Assembly: GCF_964275005.1 (NCBI RefSeq)
Contig: NC_092702.1
Coordinates: 7,178,330-7,242,329 of the forward strand
Reading direction: 5' to 3'
Length of the DNA: 64,000 bases
Source: Diadema setosum
Lineage: Eukaryota > Echinodermata > Echinoidea > Diadematoida > Diadematidae
Part shown: positions 1 through 11,839 of the stretch, piece by piece
Numbering within the stretch: position 1 is the first letter of the stretch
Layout of the letters: every line of letters starts with the position of its first letter
Notes under the pieces: model-generated
Databases searched by the model: none
Seen by the model: only the letters and a program-made list of their open reading frames with translations
Told to the model about the DNA's origin: nothing
Translations under genes and position numbers: made by a program

Positions 1-279
1 GCATATTTTTCAACTAAGAAGATATATATACATATATATACATATATGTATATCAAACATACAGACCAGATATACAATGATTGTGGGTTTATATTTTTTT
101 TCCTGATTTCCCAAATAATACTTATGGTTTCAATACACACGTATAAAAGTGACTGTGCTATCACTTTAAAAATGAATTCCAAATTAGGATATTTATCACC
201 ACAAAAACAAATAACAAATTATAATATTTTTTACCATTCAAATATCTTAACAATTACTTTAATAGCTATATAAGCGGTG

Positions 280-1122
280 ACATAATTCAATGACATCCGG
301 TACAGTAACTGGCAGCAATCTAGGTCGATAGTCATGTTTGGCATATATCGCAACTCCCCCACCGGTTCGACCACTGCGATGTTTCGAGAAGAGGGATAGA
401 TCTGGGAGGGAGAACCGGTCGAGTGGAGTTTGGTCAGCAAGCCATGTTTCAGTTAAGGCAATAATGTCTACATCATTTTCATCAGCAACGACTGCTAGGT
501 CATCTATCTTGTTGTGTAAAGATCTGACATTCGTGAGCAACACTTTAGGCAGGTTGTACCGTCTTTCACAGTGTTGGGACTGGTTTCTCGGGAGTTTTGT
601 GAGATAGCGTTCAGTTCTAAGACTACATTGTGACAGCCTTTTCCTTGATCTTGGTGTCACAATTACTGGGATTTTCTGACCACTGTCATTATTTGAACCA
701 AATATTGTGTTTGTTAATGTTCGTGTTGCCACCCCACCACGTTTCCCTCTGTGAGAGGCAGGTTTGGAGTTTATACCAAGGTCTTTTATAACATTCCAGA
801 TCACAGGGGAAAGTTTAAGATCAGTACTTTGTTCTCCTACTTTGTGCAGAAACTCGCAAGAATACCTGTATTCATCATGGTTCTGCAATGAGTCTGGGTT
901 CGGATTAATGTCACCACATTTCAGGAGGAGTGCACGAAACGTGGCAGTCGATTGTGCAGTGTATGTGATACGCTTGCCAGCAAATTTCCAAGGGACAAGG
1001 ATACAGGCAGTCATATGCAGAGTAATACTCACAGGGCTCTGAGGTGGCACAGCTGTGACTGCATGATTCACATGAATTCCAAACAAAAGAAGAGGCAGTA
1101 AGAAGAGGAGAGCTTTCTTCAT
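280..1122 (-). mobile_element. CR1-type non-LTR retrotransposon, 5' part with start of the endonuclease (truncated)
   Basis: An open frame runs on the minus strand from a Met at 1122 to about 310. It begins with a hydrophobic signal-like stretch (MKKALLFLLPLLLFGIHV), then has a 2A-like motif (LLKCGDINPNPD, coded near 890-930), a basic linker, and the start of an apurinic-type endonuclease domain. The diagnostic endonuclease motifs are LLTNVRSLHNKIDDL, DIIALTETWL and GGGVAIYAK. These are typical of CR1/L2-like LINEs. Homology ends near 290, before the catalytic core is complete, and no reverse transcriptase follows, so this is a 3'-truncated fragment. A G/C-rich hAT-like terminus abuts the start codon side at 1133. 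The reading frame is largely intact over 800 bases, suggesting a fairly young copy. A purely host signal-peptide gene is unlikely given the endonuclease motifs. Confidence 0.85.
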
Positions 1123-1130
1123 TGTTGCTG

Positions 1131-1227
1131 ACAGTGGCGTAACTACGGGGGGGGGGGGGGGGCATGGGGGGGCACGTGCCCCCCCCCCCAATCCGCTGGT
1201 AAAAAAAAAAAAAAAAAAAAAAAAACC
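1131..1227. repeat. hAT-like terminus with G/C run and poly-A
   Basis: The sequence starts with CAGTGGCGTAACTACG, followed by a long G run, a palindromic GGGGGCACGTGCCCCC core, and a 25-base A run. The CAGTGGCG start matches the terminus of the element at 1798 and resembles ends of hAT-type non-autonomous elements. No transposase is present. It directly abuts the LINE fragment. Confidence 0.45.
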
Positions 1228-1797
1228 TACCAAAATGGTAATTCAAGGGTTAGTAAACTGCTTTTGAAATCGACATGAAAGGATGATCAAGAAAAAAGAT
1301 ATTTTTCTAAGATTTCTTTTAACTATAACATTATAATTAAAGAGGTATTATAGTGAAACATTGTTCAAAAAACCCGGAGACGACAAAAGATTGTGATTCA
1401 GTGTGATTCCTGGTTGGCATTTTGAATACAAGCAGGATATGTGCGCAGTGTACTCAGAACATCGGAATGGCAAAAAGAGTCGCTGCAATGTTGCGCAATG
1501 TGATGTTTGATAGGTTGTACACATTTGCTATCAAAGCTTGATCATTGATTTTGCAGTGTTGCTTTACATCTAGTCTATATTAAAATGCCTTGCATTGCCA
1601 ATAATAAGACTTGACCTTGGCTATTTCCTAACGTTTCCATCTATATGAAACACACCCACTCACAAACACAAACAAATTAGGGGATGCTCTATATAAAGTG
1701 CAGATTTTGGACATCCTTCTCCCTCTTGGTCACTTCGACGCCCCCTCGCTGGTCATACCTCCCCCAATCATAAACATAAACCGACACCCTTGACTAC
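1228..1797. other. No recognised feature
   Basis: AT-rich sequence without a recognisable exon, RNA gene or clear repeat. It separates two hAT-like repeat ends. Confidence 0.4.
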
Positions 1798-3041
1798 CAG
1801 TGGCGGATCCAGGGGGCGCACCGGGCGCCCCCTCCCTCCAAAGCGAAAAAATATATATGTAGCTACAAACGACAGTTTTTGGACTGTAAAATGTCAAAAT
1901 TTTCAAGCTCGCTCGCTTCGCTCGCTCGCATTTAATCGTTATGCAATTCTCCTGATGCTGCTGTCAGTAATTGCCAGCAGTTGCGCCCGGTGCGTCCCCT
2001 CCCCTTAATTTCCAAAGCGAAAAAATATAGCTACAAACGGCAGTTTGGGGACTATAAAATGTCAAAATTTTCAAGCTCGCTCGCTCGCATTTAATCGTTA
2101 TGCAATTCTCCTGATGTTGCTGTAAGTAATTGCCAGCAGTTGCGCCCGGTGCGCCCCCTCCCCTTAATTTCCAAAGCGAAAAAAATATAGGTACAAACGG
2201 CAGTTTTGGGACTGTAAAATGTCAAAATTTTCAAGCTCGCTCGCTTCGCTCGCTCGCATTTAATCGTTATGCAATTCTCCTGATGTTGCTGTCAGTAACT
2301 GCCAGCAGTTGTGCCCGGTGCGCCCATGCCAGGCCCTCTCCTTAATTTCCAAAGCGAAAAAAATATAGCTAAAAACGGCAGTTTTGGGACTGTAAAATGT
2401 CAAAATTTTCAAGCTCGCTCGCTTTGCTCGCTCGCATTTAATCGCTATGCAATTCTCCTGATGTTGCTGTCAGTAATTGCAAGCAGTTGCGCCCGGTGCG
2501 CCCCCTCCCCTTAATTTCCAAAGCGAAAAAATATAGCTAAAAACGGCAGTTTTGGGACTATAAAATGTCAAAATTTTCAAGCTCGCTCGCTTCGCTCGCT
2601 CGCATTTTAATCGCTATGCAATTCTCCTGATGTTGCTGTCAGTAATTGCGAGCAGTTGCGCCCGATGCGCCCCCTCCCCTTAATTTCCAAAGCGAAAAAA
2701 TATACCTAAAAACGGCAGTTTTGGGAACATAAAATGTCAAAATTTTCAAGCTCGCTCGCTTCGCTCGCTCGCATTTAACCGTTATATGCCATTCTCCTGA
2801 TATTACTGCCAGTAATTGCCAGCAGTTGCGCCCGGTGCGCCCCCCCCCCCCCCTTAATTTCCAAAGCTAAAAAAATATAGCTACAAACGGCAGTTTTGGG
2901 ACTGTAAAATGTCAAAATTTTCAAGCTCGCTCGCTTCGCTCGCTCGCATTTAATCGTTATGCCATTCTTGTGATGTTACTGCCAGCAACTGCCAGCAACT
3001 GCCAGCAGTTGCGCCCGGTGCAACCCCCTTAATTTCCAAAG

Positions 3042-3089
<48 letters not shown>

Positions 3090-3255
3090 TTATTACATAT
3101 AGCTAATAAAACGGCAGTTTGGGGACTGTAAAATGTAAAAATTTTCAAGCTCGCTCGCTCCGCTCGCTCGCATTTAATTGTTACGTTATGCAATTCTGAT
3201 GTTGCTGCCATGAGGTGCCCCCCCCCCCAATGTCTTGACCCACGGTACGCCACTG
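1798..3255. mobile_element. hAT-like non-autonomous element with internal ~170-bp tandem array
   Basis: The left end reads CAGTGGCGGATCCAG and the right end is its imperfect inverse (GTACGCCACTG), giving short terminal inverted repeats. Inside, a unit containing CAAGCTCGCTCGCT is repeated eight times, at 1904, 2072, 2232, 2410, 2578, 2747, 2922 and 3146. Spacings are 160-178 bases, except the last (224), which holds a TA microsatellite. Each unit also contains a GCGCCCGGTGCGCCCC segment that resembles the element's own terminus, so the array probably grew by duplication of one end plus its neighbour. Short open frames across it are artefacts of the repeat. A clean 8-bp target duplication was not seen. 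Confidence 0.7.
3045..3084. repeat. (TA)n microsatellite
   Basis: About 20 alternating TA units lie inside the last tandem copy of the 1798-3255 element and account for its extra length. Confidence 0.9.
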
Positions 3256-6200
3256 GTTGCTGATGTTCTCATTCAAGATTCTTGCAGATTAGCACGTGAG
3301 TGCACAATTGAGATCACAATAGAGGGTCGCAAGCTGGATTGAATAGGGGTGTTGACCGGGCTCCCAAGTCCATTGTGCTTGCTCAGTTGAAGGGTTCCTG
3401 CATGAGTGAACCTGCCTGGCTCATAAGATGTCTGCCAAAGCTTGCACATGCAAAATTCAGAAAGTTTTCTCGCTCACTACCACGACACTGCTACAACTCA
3501 CGATTTCAAACTTCTCCAGCGAAGTCCAGGCAATTTCATCTGAAGGAAGGTGATAAAACTGCAACTGAATATCAACTTAGTGCAACAAAATACGACTCTA
3601 AAAGCAGAGCTCCAAAAGTGTGTCAGCCACATAGGCGAGCACAAATTCCCCCGCAGTCGGCGTCAAACAACATCGGTTGTGGGTCATGAACAGTATTAGC
3701 TTTAAGTATCCTGGCTAGCGATCATGATGTTTCTATCTGTAATTCAACCACTATAAACAATGATTACGTTTTACCAAGAAAATAAATTTACCATCAATTA
3801 TCAATTAAAATACCTACAGTCCAATGCAGGTCCCATTCCATTCTATGTAAGAAGTCTCCCTATAACGAAATCATTGCTGAACGATCAGAAGTTTCCCTGC
3901 GAGTGCGGAGGATAACCTGATTTCACATTCGGTGTTTCATCCCTTGTTAAAATGGAAATTAATAAGAGAAATATTTCAGACAACATAGTCAAGATGTGCA
4001 CCAGTATTAAATTGGGCCATAGGCTAGAGAAATTCTTACGATATGCTCTAAGTGTTAAAGAAAATGAAAAGGAGAAGATTATTTTCAGGTTATGTCAGAC
4101 TAGCTTACAGTAAAGTACCTCTACCACTTCAACTATCAACTAGTACAATCTCTATTAAAGAAGCCGTGGGACAGATAACCAACTTACATGGCATGTGCTC
4201 CTAGACAATAGAATAACTTCCATGCAGAGAACTGCTAAATTGGGCCATCGATTTGGTCTAGACGTTTGAGAGTGCGTTGACTTGGACATGCACTTCCATA
4301 GTAATGTCGCTACCAGTTATTCACGTAGGCAATCAGGTCATGAAATTTGCCATGATTTGCATTACCTCGTGACTTCACCTTTTGTGTGTGTTTTGAGTGC
4401 CGATTGGCAAATAAACTGCCATAGCATTGTACACACTCACCAAAGTCCCTAGCACACTTAGGGTTAATGCAGGCTAGTGTCTCGACAGTGAAGGATGCGC
4501 TGCACCTTTTCACCATTCTACTTTGTCAAAATGTGACGTTGACGACATTTCACTATATGCCCTCTCGGATCACTGCATCAAAAGAAAGTGCCGATCTCTT
4601 GGAAGGAAAAAAAAGAATGATAATAATTGTGCTGTGATATTGAATACCGTGACGTCAGCTCATACTAGTCGTCAGTTGACCCCAAATAAGATAATTTAGA
4701 CACTTTCGAAACGATTAAGTACGCTGGTGCACGTGTCTGCCAACGTGCTCCTGGTGTAATATTATTTTCTATTCTTAACTTGGCTATAAGAATGCTGTAC
4801 ATTATCAGACATTCACAAATATATCCACTGTCTGGGACAGCTTAATGAAGTGTTCAGAACGTAATATAATTCCTAGAGAAGTCGGAATGTAAGAAAAATA
4901 TAGTTTCAAAAGTACTAAATATAAAACACAAAATCACATTTTGCATTATGAATCAAACATTCAAGATTTGATGACGCACTTCGGTTCCAAAGATATATTC
5001 ATGGCGACTGATTTTACAAACTGCGATAACTTGTCTTTGTTAAGTCCCGTTTACTACACCTTATGTTTGTTTGTTTTTTATTATTCATTTCTAATTTTGG
5101 AATTAATACCATGACGTTTGCGAGTGAGGAGGATTTTTAACACGATAATGATTGGAACTCTGCTGTAAATTAGCTGAAACCGTCCAAGGAAATGTAGATG
5201 CTTGAAATTTTCCGCTTGCGTGCACGTTTTACGCCTCCCTCGTTTTCTTCAAAGGTTTAGATTGGGCCAAGATAGCTCTGGGGAGTAACGTATGACCGAG
5301 AATTCGCACGTCATCTGTTGCCCAATCGTGAAATAAAAGTGAGTGAAAACATATCCCATGGTTGCCTCCAGCGGTATGACGAAATCAGGATGTTTGCCCA
5401 GCAGTGGATCACATTTCCTATGAACATCCATAGTCTCATGAAAGGAGGATTCTCCCACGGACAAATTTCGAAGAAGATGTGCACCCACTCATCTCCTGTA
5501 CAATCAATTGTCTTACGATAATACAAAAAATCCGCTAAACTGGAAAATCATAAAGACTAAGAGAAGACACTTTCACTGTTGTTTTCGTAGAGACAGTAAT
5601 GAGGTATAGTCAACGAACAGTATAAATGTAGACTAAAAAAAATATGAGTGCGACGTTAGAAATCTTATCCCTTCAAATATATGTTGACATTTATGATGAT
5701 ATTAAGAAGGACGTGATATTTCTATCATGTGACTTCAGCCTATTGTTTCCTTGTCGATGTTTATTTCGTTTTATTCTGGTTGACATCCTCCATTAATAAT
5801 CCACAGACATGAGACTTATTACTTCTCAGTGACCGCGGGATGATACAACGTATTGACTTTCTTATGTCGTCATAATATCGGGAAATAAAAATGAAGGAAG
5901 AACACAAAGGTTCTTAGTTTGCGACTGAAGCAGGATGTTAGAGATGACGCCATCCGTTTTACGAACTGCGACATCGTCTTCACCTAACCCACAAGACGCT
6001 TATTCATTGTCTGTCATGTCAACTACGTATAAAAGGAAACACCTTGTCTTGGATCCGATAGAGGCTATTTATGGGCTGCCGTGGAATTGCCCTTTTGGTG
6101 TCTCCTTCGAAGAAATGAGGATATACAAAGACAAGTATTGTGTGTTAATTCATACGCTAACTCTTTGTCCTGGTGTCAAGTTGGCTGACGTGCAAAAGTA

Positions 6201-6840
6201 GGTTACCGGTTTCAATATGAATCTGTGAGACTTGCCAAGCATTCTATGCTAATGCTTTCATGCATTTGAAGGACAGAACTCCTATTGGGGTTCTTTGTCT
6301 GTGTGCATTGTTGTACATTGTACATGACATAAACCTTCACATCAAAATGATCGGTGCGTTAATTGTGATATTAGGACTGATGATTTTAGTAGGGTTGCTC
6401 AAGATATCGACTTTCGTCTATTTCTCTGTTTCAACTTAGAACGTTGGGGTATTGTCAACTTTGTGTGGCATTATAGACCGACGAACGAGTGAAATGAGCG
6501 GGAGGATTCGAGGTCCTATGAGAGGGGTGCCTGGCTTGGAATAGCAGGGCGTCTCGGCGGGTTATAACTGATTCATTGGGCTCGTTAACTACCGTCCTTT
6601 TCAGTGTGGGGGATTCCAAGTAGGCCCATAGGAATTACTACATCGGGCACCACAGGAACCTGATGTTCTCTTTCTTCTCATTCTGCCAAGACCTTTCTTT
6701 GTTTCAGCGCTTGGAGGGTTTAATCGCCTCAGTACGTATACTGAACAAAATGTGTATACGACAGTTGCCCTTCAACTTCCCTGTCTCGCACCGAAAGAGT
6801 AGAAGCGTCGCATCGCGTCGCGTCGACTGGAACTATATTA
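3256..6840. other. Intergenic, no recognised gene
   Basis: AT-rich sequence with several short open frames. The longest are 3339-3689 (116 codons, plus) and 5935-6201 (88 codons, plus). Neither shows a domain I recognise, and neither sits between convincing splice sites with a homologous neighbour. I see no RNA gene. Short exons of an unfamiliar gene cannot be excluded. Confidence 0.4.
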
Positions 6841-6855
6841 TCATTCATACAAAGT

Positions 6856-7088
6856 CCCCCCCCCCCCCCCCTTTCCCGGTTTTGCCAGAAGAGTACGTTG
6901 GGAGCGCGTCCACTTTTGAATACTTTTCTTACTAAGAGCAACAATAGCAATTATGAGAGTAGTAACAACAACAACAACAACAACAACAACACAAATGATA
7001 ATAACAATTTAAATAATACAAGAAGAGGAGGAGAAGATGAAGATGAAGATGAAGAAAAAGAAAAGAAAAAAGCAAGAAGAAGGAGATG
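6856..7088. repeat. Poly-C, (AAC)n and GA-rich low-complexity tracts
   Basis: A C run at 6857-6872 is followed by about ten AAC units near 6965-6990 and an A/G-rich stretch with GATGAA units to 7088. The 63-codon open frame across this block encodes only N, E, D, K and R runs and is not a credible protein. Confidence 0.85.
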
Positions 7089-7476
7089 AAGCAGAAGTAT
7101 CCGTTTATCGTAAAATGTTATGATGTATTACTGAGGATTGCTTTGAGTTGCTTGAGCTAAATATTTGTATCATAGGTGGACAAATAATTTTTGTTCCTCA
7201 GCTGTAGAATTTAGGCCCTACACAAAATAACTACCAATAGCCAACTAGCTTGTGATTGTATTACTAATAAATGTTAAACACGTCTTCGGTGTGAAGACAT
7301 AGAAACATTCAAAAAAAAATGAATTGATTCTAGTGGGAAAGTGTCCTACAATAGATGTTCTAATTTGCTCGTTAAAACCCCGAAGAATACTGGGAGCACT
7401 GTGGTAAAATGGAAGACGCTCCGGACTCCACAGACACGATATCCTTGGCTTGAATCAGGGAGGTTGGATTCCACCT

Positions 7477-7840
7477 TGAAATCTATTCTTCGTTAGACGG
7501 GAGATTGAAATCAATTCTGTTCTTGACCGGAAGCCAATGCAGCTCTGCCTGGACATGGATGATGGATGATTCAAGCAGGGAGGTGGGATTCCACCAGTCA
7601 TTCCCGCTGCAAACGCTTATGGACAACACCTTACATGTATCCACTATGCCCCTTGCGATCTTGGTGTCAGCATGGATATCAGAAATAGACTTCAAGCATT
7701 ATAGAATGCAGCGGCACGTCTCCTCACTGGGCTGAGCAAGAGACGATCCACCACCCATGTCCAGGCAGAGCTGCATTGGCTTCCGGTCAAGAACAGAATT
7801 GATTTCAATCTCCCATCTAACGAAGAATAGATTTCAAGAT
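7477..7840. repeat. Inverted duplication of a LINE fragment (arms ~80 bp)
   Basis: The sequence at 7477-7556 is repeated in inverted orientation at about 7755-7840. It includes TGACCGGAAGCCAATGCAGC on the left and its complement on the right. The right arm lies in the coding sense of the LINE 3' end, so the left arm is a flipped copy of the same reverse-transcriptase segment. The spacer is about 200 bases. Confidence 0.85.
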
Positions 7841-8160
7841 CCCATCTAACTGTTCACTTTTAAGGTCATTCATGGTCTGGCCCCAGGATATCTGTCATCC
7901 CGAATTGAGCGACGTCAACCTCGTCTTGTTCTTCGTTCATCATTCTGGCCTTACTCTCCAGATGCCCATGACTCTTCAGATGCCCATGACACATCTCAAG
8001 GGATATGGAGACCGGTCATTTTCCTCTACTGCTCCTCGCCTGTATGGGACTCCCTCCTATCATTTCTCCGTGGAACACTTACAAGCATCACTTATACCAG
8101 ACATTCAATTTCTAATTCAAGGAGTCTGGCTCTTTGAATGTTTGTTAAACAGATATATGG
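7560..8160 (+). mobile_element. Decayed non-LTR retrotransposon, C-terminal end of reverse transcriptase ORF
   Basis: In shifting plus-strand frames the sequence encodes the conserved tail of CR1/Rex/L2-type ORF2. The order is NAAARLLTGLSKRR, then ELHWLPVKNRIDFNL, then FKVIHGLAPGYLSSRIE, then GDRSFSSTAPRLWDS. This is the canonical order for the end of these proteins. Stops and frame changes interrupt it, so it is a pseudogene copy. It runs directly into the (TCA)n microsatellite, as expected where a LINE 3' tail of short repeats expands. No link with the endonuclease fragment at 280-1122 can be shown. Confidence 0.85.
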
Positions 8161-8177
8161 CTCTATCCGAATGCTGC

Positions 8178-8290
8178 AAATTATCATCATCATCATCTTC
8201 ACCGTCATCATCATCATCATCATCATTACAATCGTCATCGTTATCATTATCATTGTCATCATCATCATCACCATCACCATCATCACCATC

Positions 8291-8324
<34 letters not shown>

Positions 8325-8382
8325 TCATTATAATCGTCATCGTTATCATTATCATCATCATCATCATCACCATCACCATCAT

Positions 8383-8414
<32 letters not shown>

Positions 8415-8516
8415 TCATTATAATCGTCATCGTTATCATTATCATCATCATCATCATCATCATCACCATCATCACCATCATCATCACCATCATCATCATC
8501 ATCATCATCATTATCT
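8178..8516. repeat. (TCA)n / (CAT)n microsatellite, ~340 bp
   Basis: A long trinucleotide tract in which TCATCA units alternate with CACCATCAC and a recurring ATAATCGTCATCGTTATCAT block. The recurring block shows higher-order duplication. Long open frames of M, I or S runs on both strands are artefacts. Confidence 0.95.
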
Positions 8517-8520
8517 AGCG

Positions 8521-10480
8521 GTGATTATGATAGTGCTTTTAGGTAGAGCAGTGCTGAAACCGCGTACCGTATACAGTGATTATTGCTGATAGCATACAGA
8601 TCATTTTCAGTGTAACTTCGGTTGATGCTATCCGCGAAATGTTTGGACTGCTTTGGATATTTTCAGTATGATAGGAAAGTCCTAACAAGTTCTTATTGCC
8701 AATTCCCACATCTTGACATTATTCAAACAGAACACAGAGAGTCACCGAGGGTTTTATCCCCTCCTCACAAAGTACAATGATAATCTGAAGGGGAAAAAAT
8801 CAGATGCGAACATTATATGTCTGATTGATTTACTTTCGCCACAGGAAGTCAATTTTTACTGTGGCGTCAGGACTCCTTAACCCTATCTCTCATTTTACAT
8901 ATGGACGGCTCATATTGCATAAGCAGGGTCGTTGACCTGTGAGGGAGATGTCCAGAAATGGAGTCTTTGTTGGTCAAGTGTCATGTCGATCACATATGAG
9001 TATTACGATAGATGAAACCAAACATCAGGAATGGTCCAAACATACACTGGTAGCCAGAAATTGTACAGATGTAGACAAGTATTTAGGGGGAGATATAAAA
9101 GGTGTTATATATCAGATAAGAATGGGTTGCACTTACAAAGCAAAAAGAAAATTCACAACAAACCTGAACTGCTTGACATTTTTATCTGTCTCTCAATATG
9201 AATTTTAACTCTTTTTCCCTTTCTATTTAATTGTTGATAGGCGACAAATGTATACAATTGGAATTCGCCATTCCGTTTTAGTTCTCTCTCGGTTTGAATG
9301 TCTATCGCTCTCCTGTGTATATTCTCTTTAAAAAGAACTTTAAAAAACTAAAATTTTGGCTGCTGAGAGCTTTCTATAGATACACAGTCTTACAGATACG
9401 ACGCTTCACTCAATTGTAGAGTGTCAATATCATTCCTCCTTTTATGCTGTCGTCATGACTGTATGATGTGTGTCGTTGTGTATAGTTTGGTCATTGTACG
9501 TACACTGAGAAGACCTGACCTCTGCTTTAAAAAACTGATGGGGTCGTGGGGATATCATCAACAAAGTAGGTAAAGCTGAGTTACCAACTCGTAAATACTG
9601 ATAAGTTTCAATTGCTACGTAATTATCACTTAAGCGGGACATGTAGTTAAATGCTAACTTGTGATTGTCGAGTTGCAGGGCAATGTGTATGAAAATGTTC
9701 ATTTTGTTGCATGTTCATACCTCGTACGATAATGTTAATAATGTAAATGGATGTCAGAATGCGCCCCAAGTTTGACAGTGGCGTATTCACTTAGGATCGA
9801 TTTCCATCAGCAGTGGTCCGTTATCTAGGAATTGGCGTGCGGCCAGCATACCAGCGGTAGCGAACTTGGACCCCTCAAACTCAAATAGAGATCACGCAGA
9901 GTCCCTGATGACTTGATCGTACTGTCCGGCACGACGTATCACCATGACCACTCCCTCTTCTCCACACATTTGCTGGAAGGAGAAAGAGGGAGACAGATCC
10001 GGAGAACTTTCGTTTTGTTTGTGTTATCGTTGTGGTCATTATTATTGTTTTGTGATTTTTTTTTTCGGCAGAGCTTGGTTTGAATTCTTCGCTCTACCTG
10101 TGATATTTGACGTTACCTTACCGTGGTAAAACTCGCGAGGAGGAAAAAAAATAAAGAGACTGAGATCCTCTCATGCTCTGACAATGTTTTCTTTCAATTT
10201 GCGGCGGTGGTTTTAAAGCTTCTTCACCTTAACGCAATTATCTAACGCACACGCGGGATACGTTATGCCTTGATTAAGAACACTGTTATTCCATTTTGTC
10301 TTCTCAATTATTACCTGTTAAGTCACCACAGTAGTTCTTTTCATCGACTGTAATCAGCCTTACCACCAGAAAGCCTTTCAAGTATTTTATCTTTATAGAA
10401 TGAATGCACACTAACATAATTCATTCACGTAGTGGTTTTTTTTTTTCTCCTGCATATACGATATAGCGGAAGACCTTCGC
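8521..10480. other. Intergenic, nothing recognised
   Basis: Unique AT-rich sequence with short open frames only (up to 89 codons). I see no domain, splice structure, RNA gene or tandem repeat that I can support. Confidence 0.4.
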
Positions 10481-10491
10481 GTATGCACATT

Positions 10492-10548
10492 GGCGGATCG
10501 GGGGGGGGGGGGCACCGTGCGCCCCTTTAATTCTATTTTTTTTTTTCA
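10492..10548. repeat. Solo hAT-like end with G run
   Basis: GGCGGATC followed by a G run, CACCGTGCGCCCC and a T run. This matches the terminal module of the 1798-3255 element. Only one end is visible. Confidence 0.4.
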
Positions 10549-10665
10549 ATCATAACCCCGAGTCAAACACTGGTTTCTTGGCTAGATTTACTATTCAACG
10601 AGTTCGCTAAAAAGAATACTTTATAGATTCCTCTATATACCTTGAAGTACACTCTATAGGTTAAT

Positions 10666-10793
10666 CTTTGCACCTTTACTAGTGACACACTGGGCATTGC
10701 TGGGAGCACCGTTAAAGGTACTCACTGGTATGAAAGGTTGCAAAGTTGCACCCATAAAGGTGCTCCTAGTGTGACACTGGTAAAGGTGCAGAG
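10666..10793. repeat. Short fold-back repeat
   Basis: CTTTGCACCTTTACTAGTGA near the left end is matched by the inverted TCACACTGGTAAAGGTGC-type sequence at the right. Arms are about 45 bases with an indel, and GGAGCACC and GGTGCTCC lie inside. Probably a degenerate fold-back MITE. No transposase is present. Confidence 0.55.
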
Positions 10794-10861
10794 TTGAAAG
10801 TATCTTTCTAAGAGCGTATGCCGATAATCTGGATAGGATGGGTATATCACAAGTGGATTAA

Positions 10862-11242
10862 AGCGATGGTACAGTATTGGTGGAGATGAGAATTGGGCTT
10901 TTAACTTTTTGCGAGATACCAAGAAAACACTTATGAAATAGTACAGAGCATACCATCTTAAGAGGAATTCAAAGTTTATTTGATGAAAATCGGGTTTGGA
11001 ATGACTGAAACATCAAAAAACAAGGCAAAACAAAGCGATCGTAATAAAGTGTGGGTCCCACACTTACTAGAATCGCTCTGTTTTGGGTATCTCATCCATT
11101 TCAAAACCAATTTTCATCAACCAAACGTTGAATTCCTCATGGAATTACATGCTCTTTCATATTTCATAAGAGGTTTCTTATTATCTCACCAAAAATGTTA
11201 GAAACCTTAAATTAGGTCTCAACCAAAACTATACGATCCCTT
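10862..11242. mobile_element. TTAA-bounded fold-back MITE, copy 1 (~381 bp)
   Basis: The element is flanked by TTAA on both sides (10858-10861 and 11243-11246). Its two halves are inverted copies: the motif TTTATTTGATGAAAATCGG on the left pairs with ACCAATTTTCATCAACC on the right. The centre is a short palindrome (GTGGGTCCCAC). It is clearly related to the element at 27266-27650. There is no coding capacity. Confidence 0.8.
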
Positions 11243-11456
11243 TAAAGCTCTTTTTCAGAGTGTGTCTGCGATTCATTGATAACAATTCAAGATGGGCATG
11301 GGGTGAAACGTGACTGTCTTATCACCAATGCTTATGAAAAAATGAATCTGTCTGTCCTAGACCACAGCTTTAAGTGTGTGTAACATCGTACCTTTTTATT
11401 ATGCTTATTGTCAGATTTCTATCGTATTACTTCACAAGAAAGTTATATTATATTCT

Positions 11457-11536
11457 TGAAAATTATATTATATTATATTATATTATATTATATTATATTA
11501 TATTATATTATATTATATTATATTATATTATATTAC
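11457..11536. repeat. (ATATT)n pentanucleotide microsatellite
   Basis: About 15 perfect pentamers of ATATT/TATTA. Confidence 0.95.
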
Positions 11537-11685
11537 TTGTTCGACTCTTGTAGGTTCAAGCAGAACTCGCAGGGGAAACAGCACTTGACCATTGACTGGA
11601 CTATAGCACCGAAAATGAAACTTAATGAATGATTAAACCAAATGAAGCAAAGTAAAACCCTATCTTTCTCTCTTCATCTCTTTTA

Positions 11686-11772
11686 TCCATATATTATCTA
11701 TAATATCCATCTATCTATTTTTCTATACATCCATCTATCTATATATCCATCCATCTATCTATCTATCTATCC

Positions 11773-11830
<58 letters not shown>

Positions 11831-11832
11831 TT
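11686..11832. repeat. (ATCT)n tetranucleotide microsatellite
   Basis: An imperfect start gives way to about 20 uninterrupted TATC/ATCT units. Confidence 0.95.
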
Positions 11833-11839
11833 GTATGTC

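Noticed and set aside
3339..3689. 116-codon plus-strand frame as a possible gene
   Set aside because: No recognisable domain, no splice context and no homologue I know; kept only as an unassigned frame.
7393..7452. tRNA-like stretch (TGGTAAAATGG then GGCTTGAATC)
   Set aside because: Both boxes are poor and no cloverleaf could be drawn; at best a decayed SINE head.
8092..8518. Long open frames on both strands over 8.1-8.5 kb
   Set aside because: They translate to runs of M, I or S from a trinucleotide microsatellite; only the LINE tail before it has real homology.
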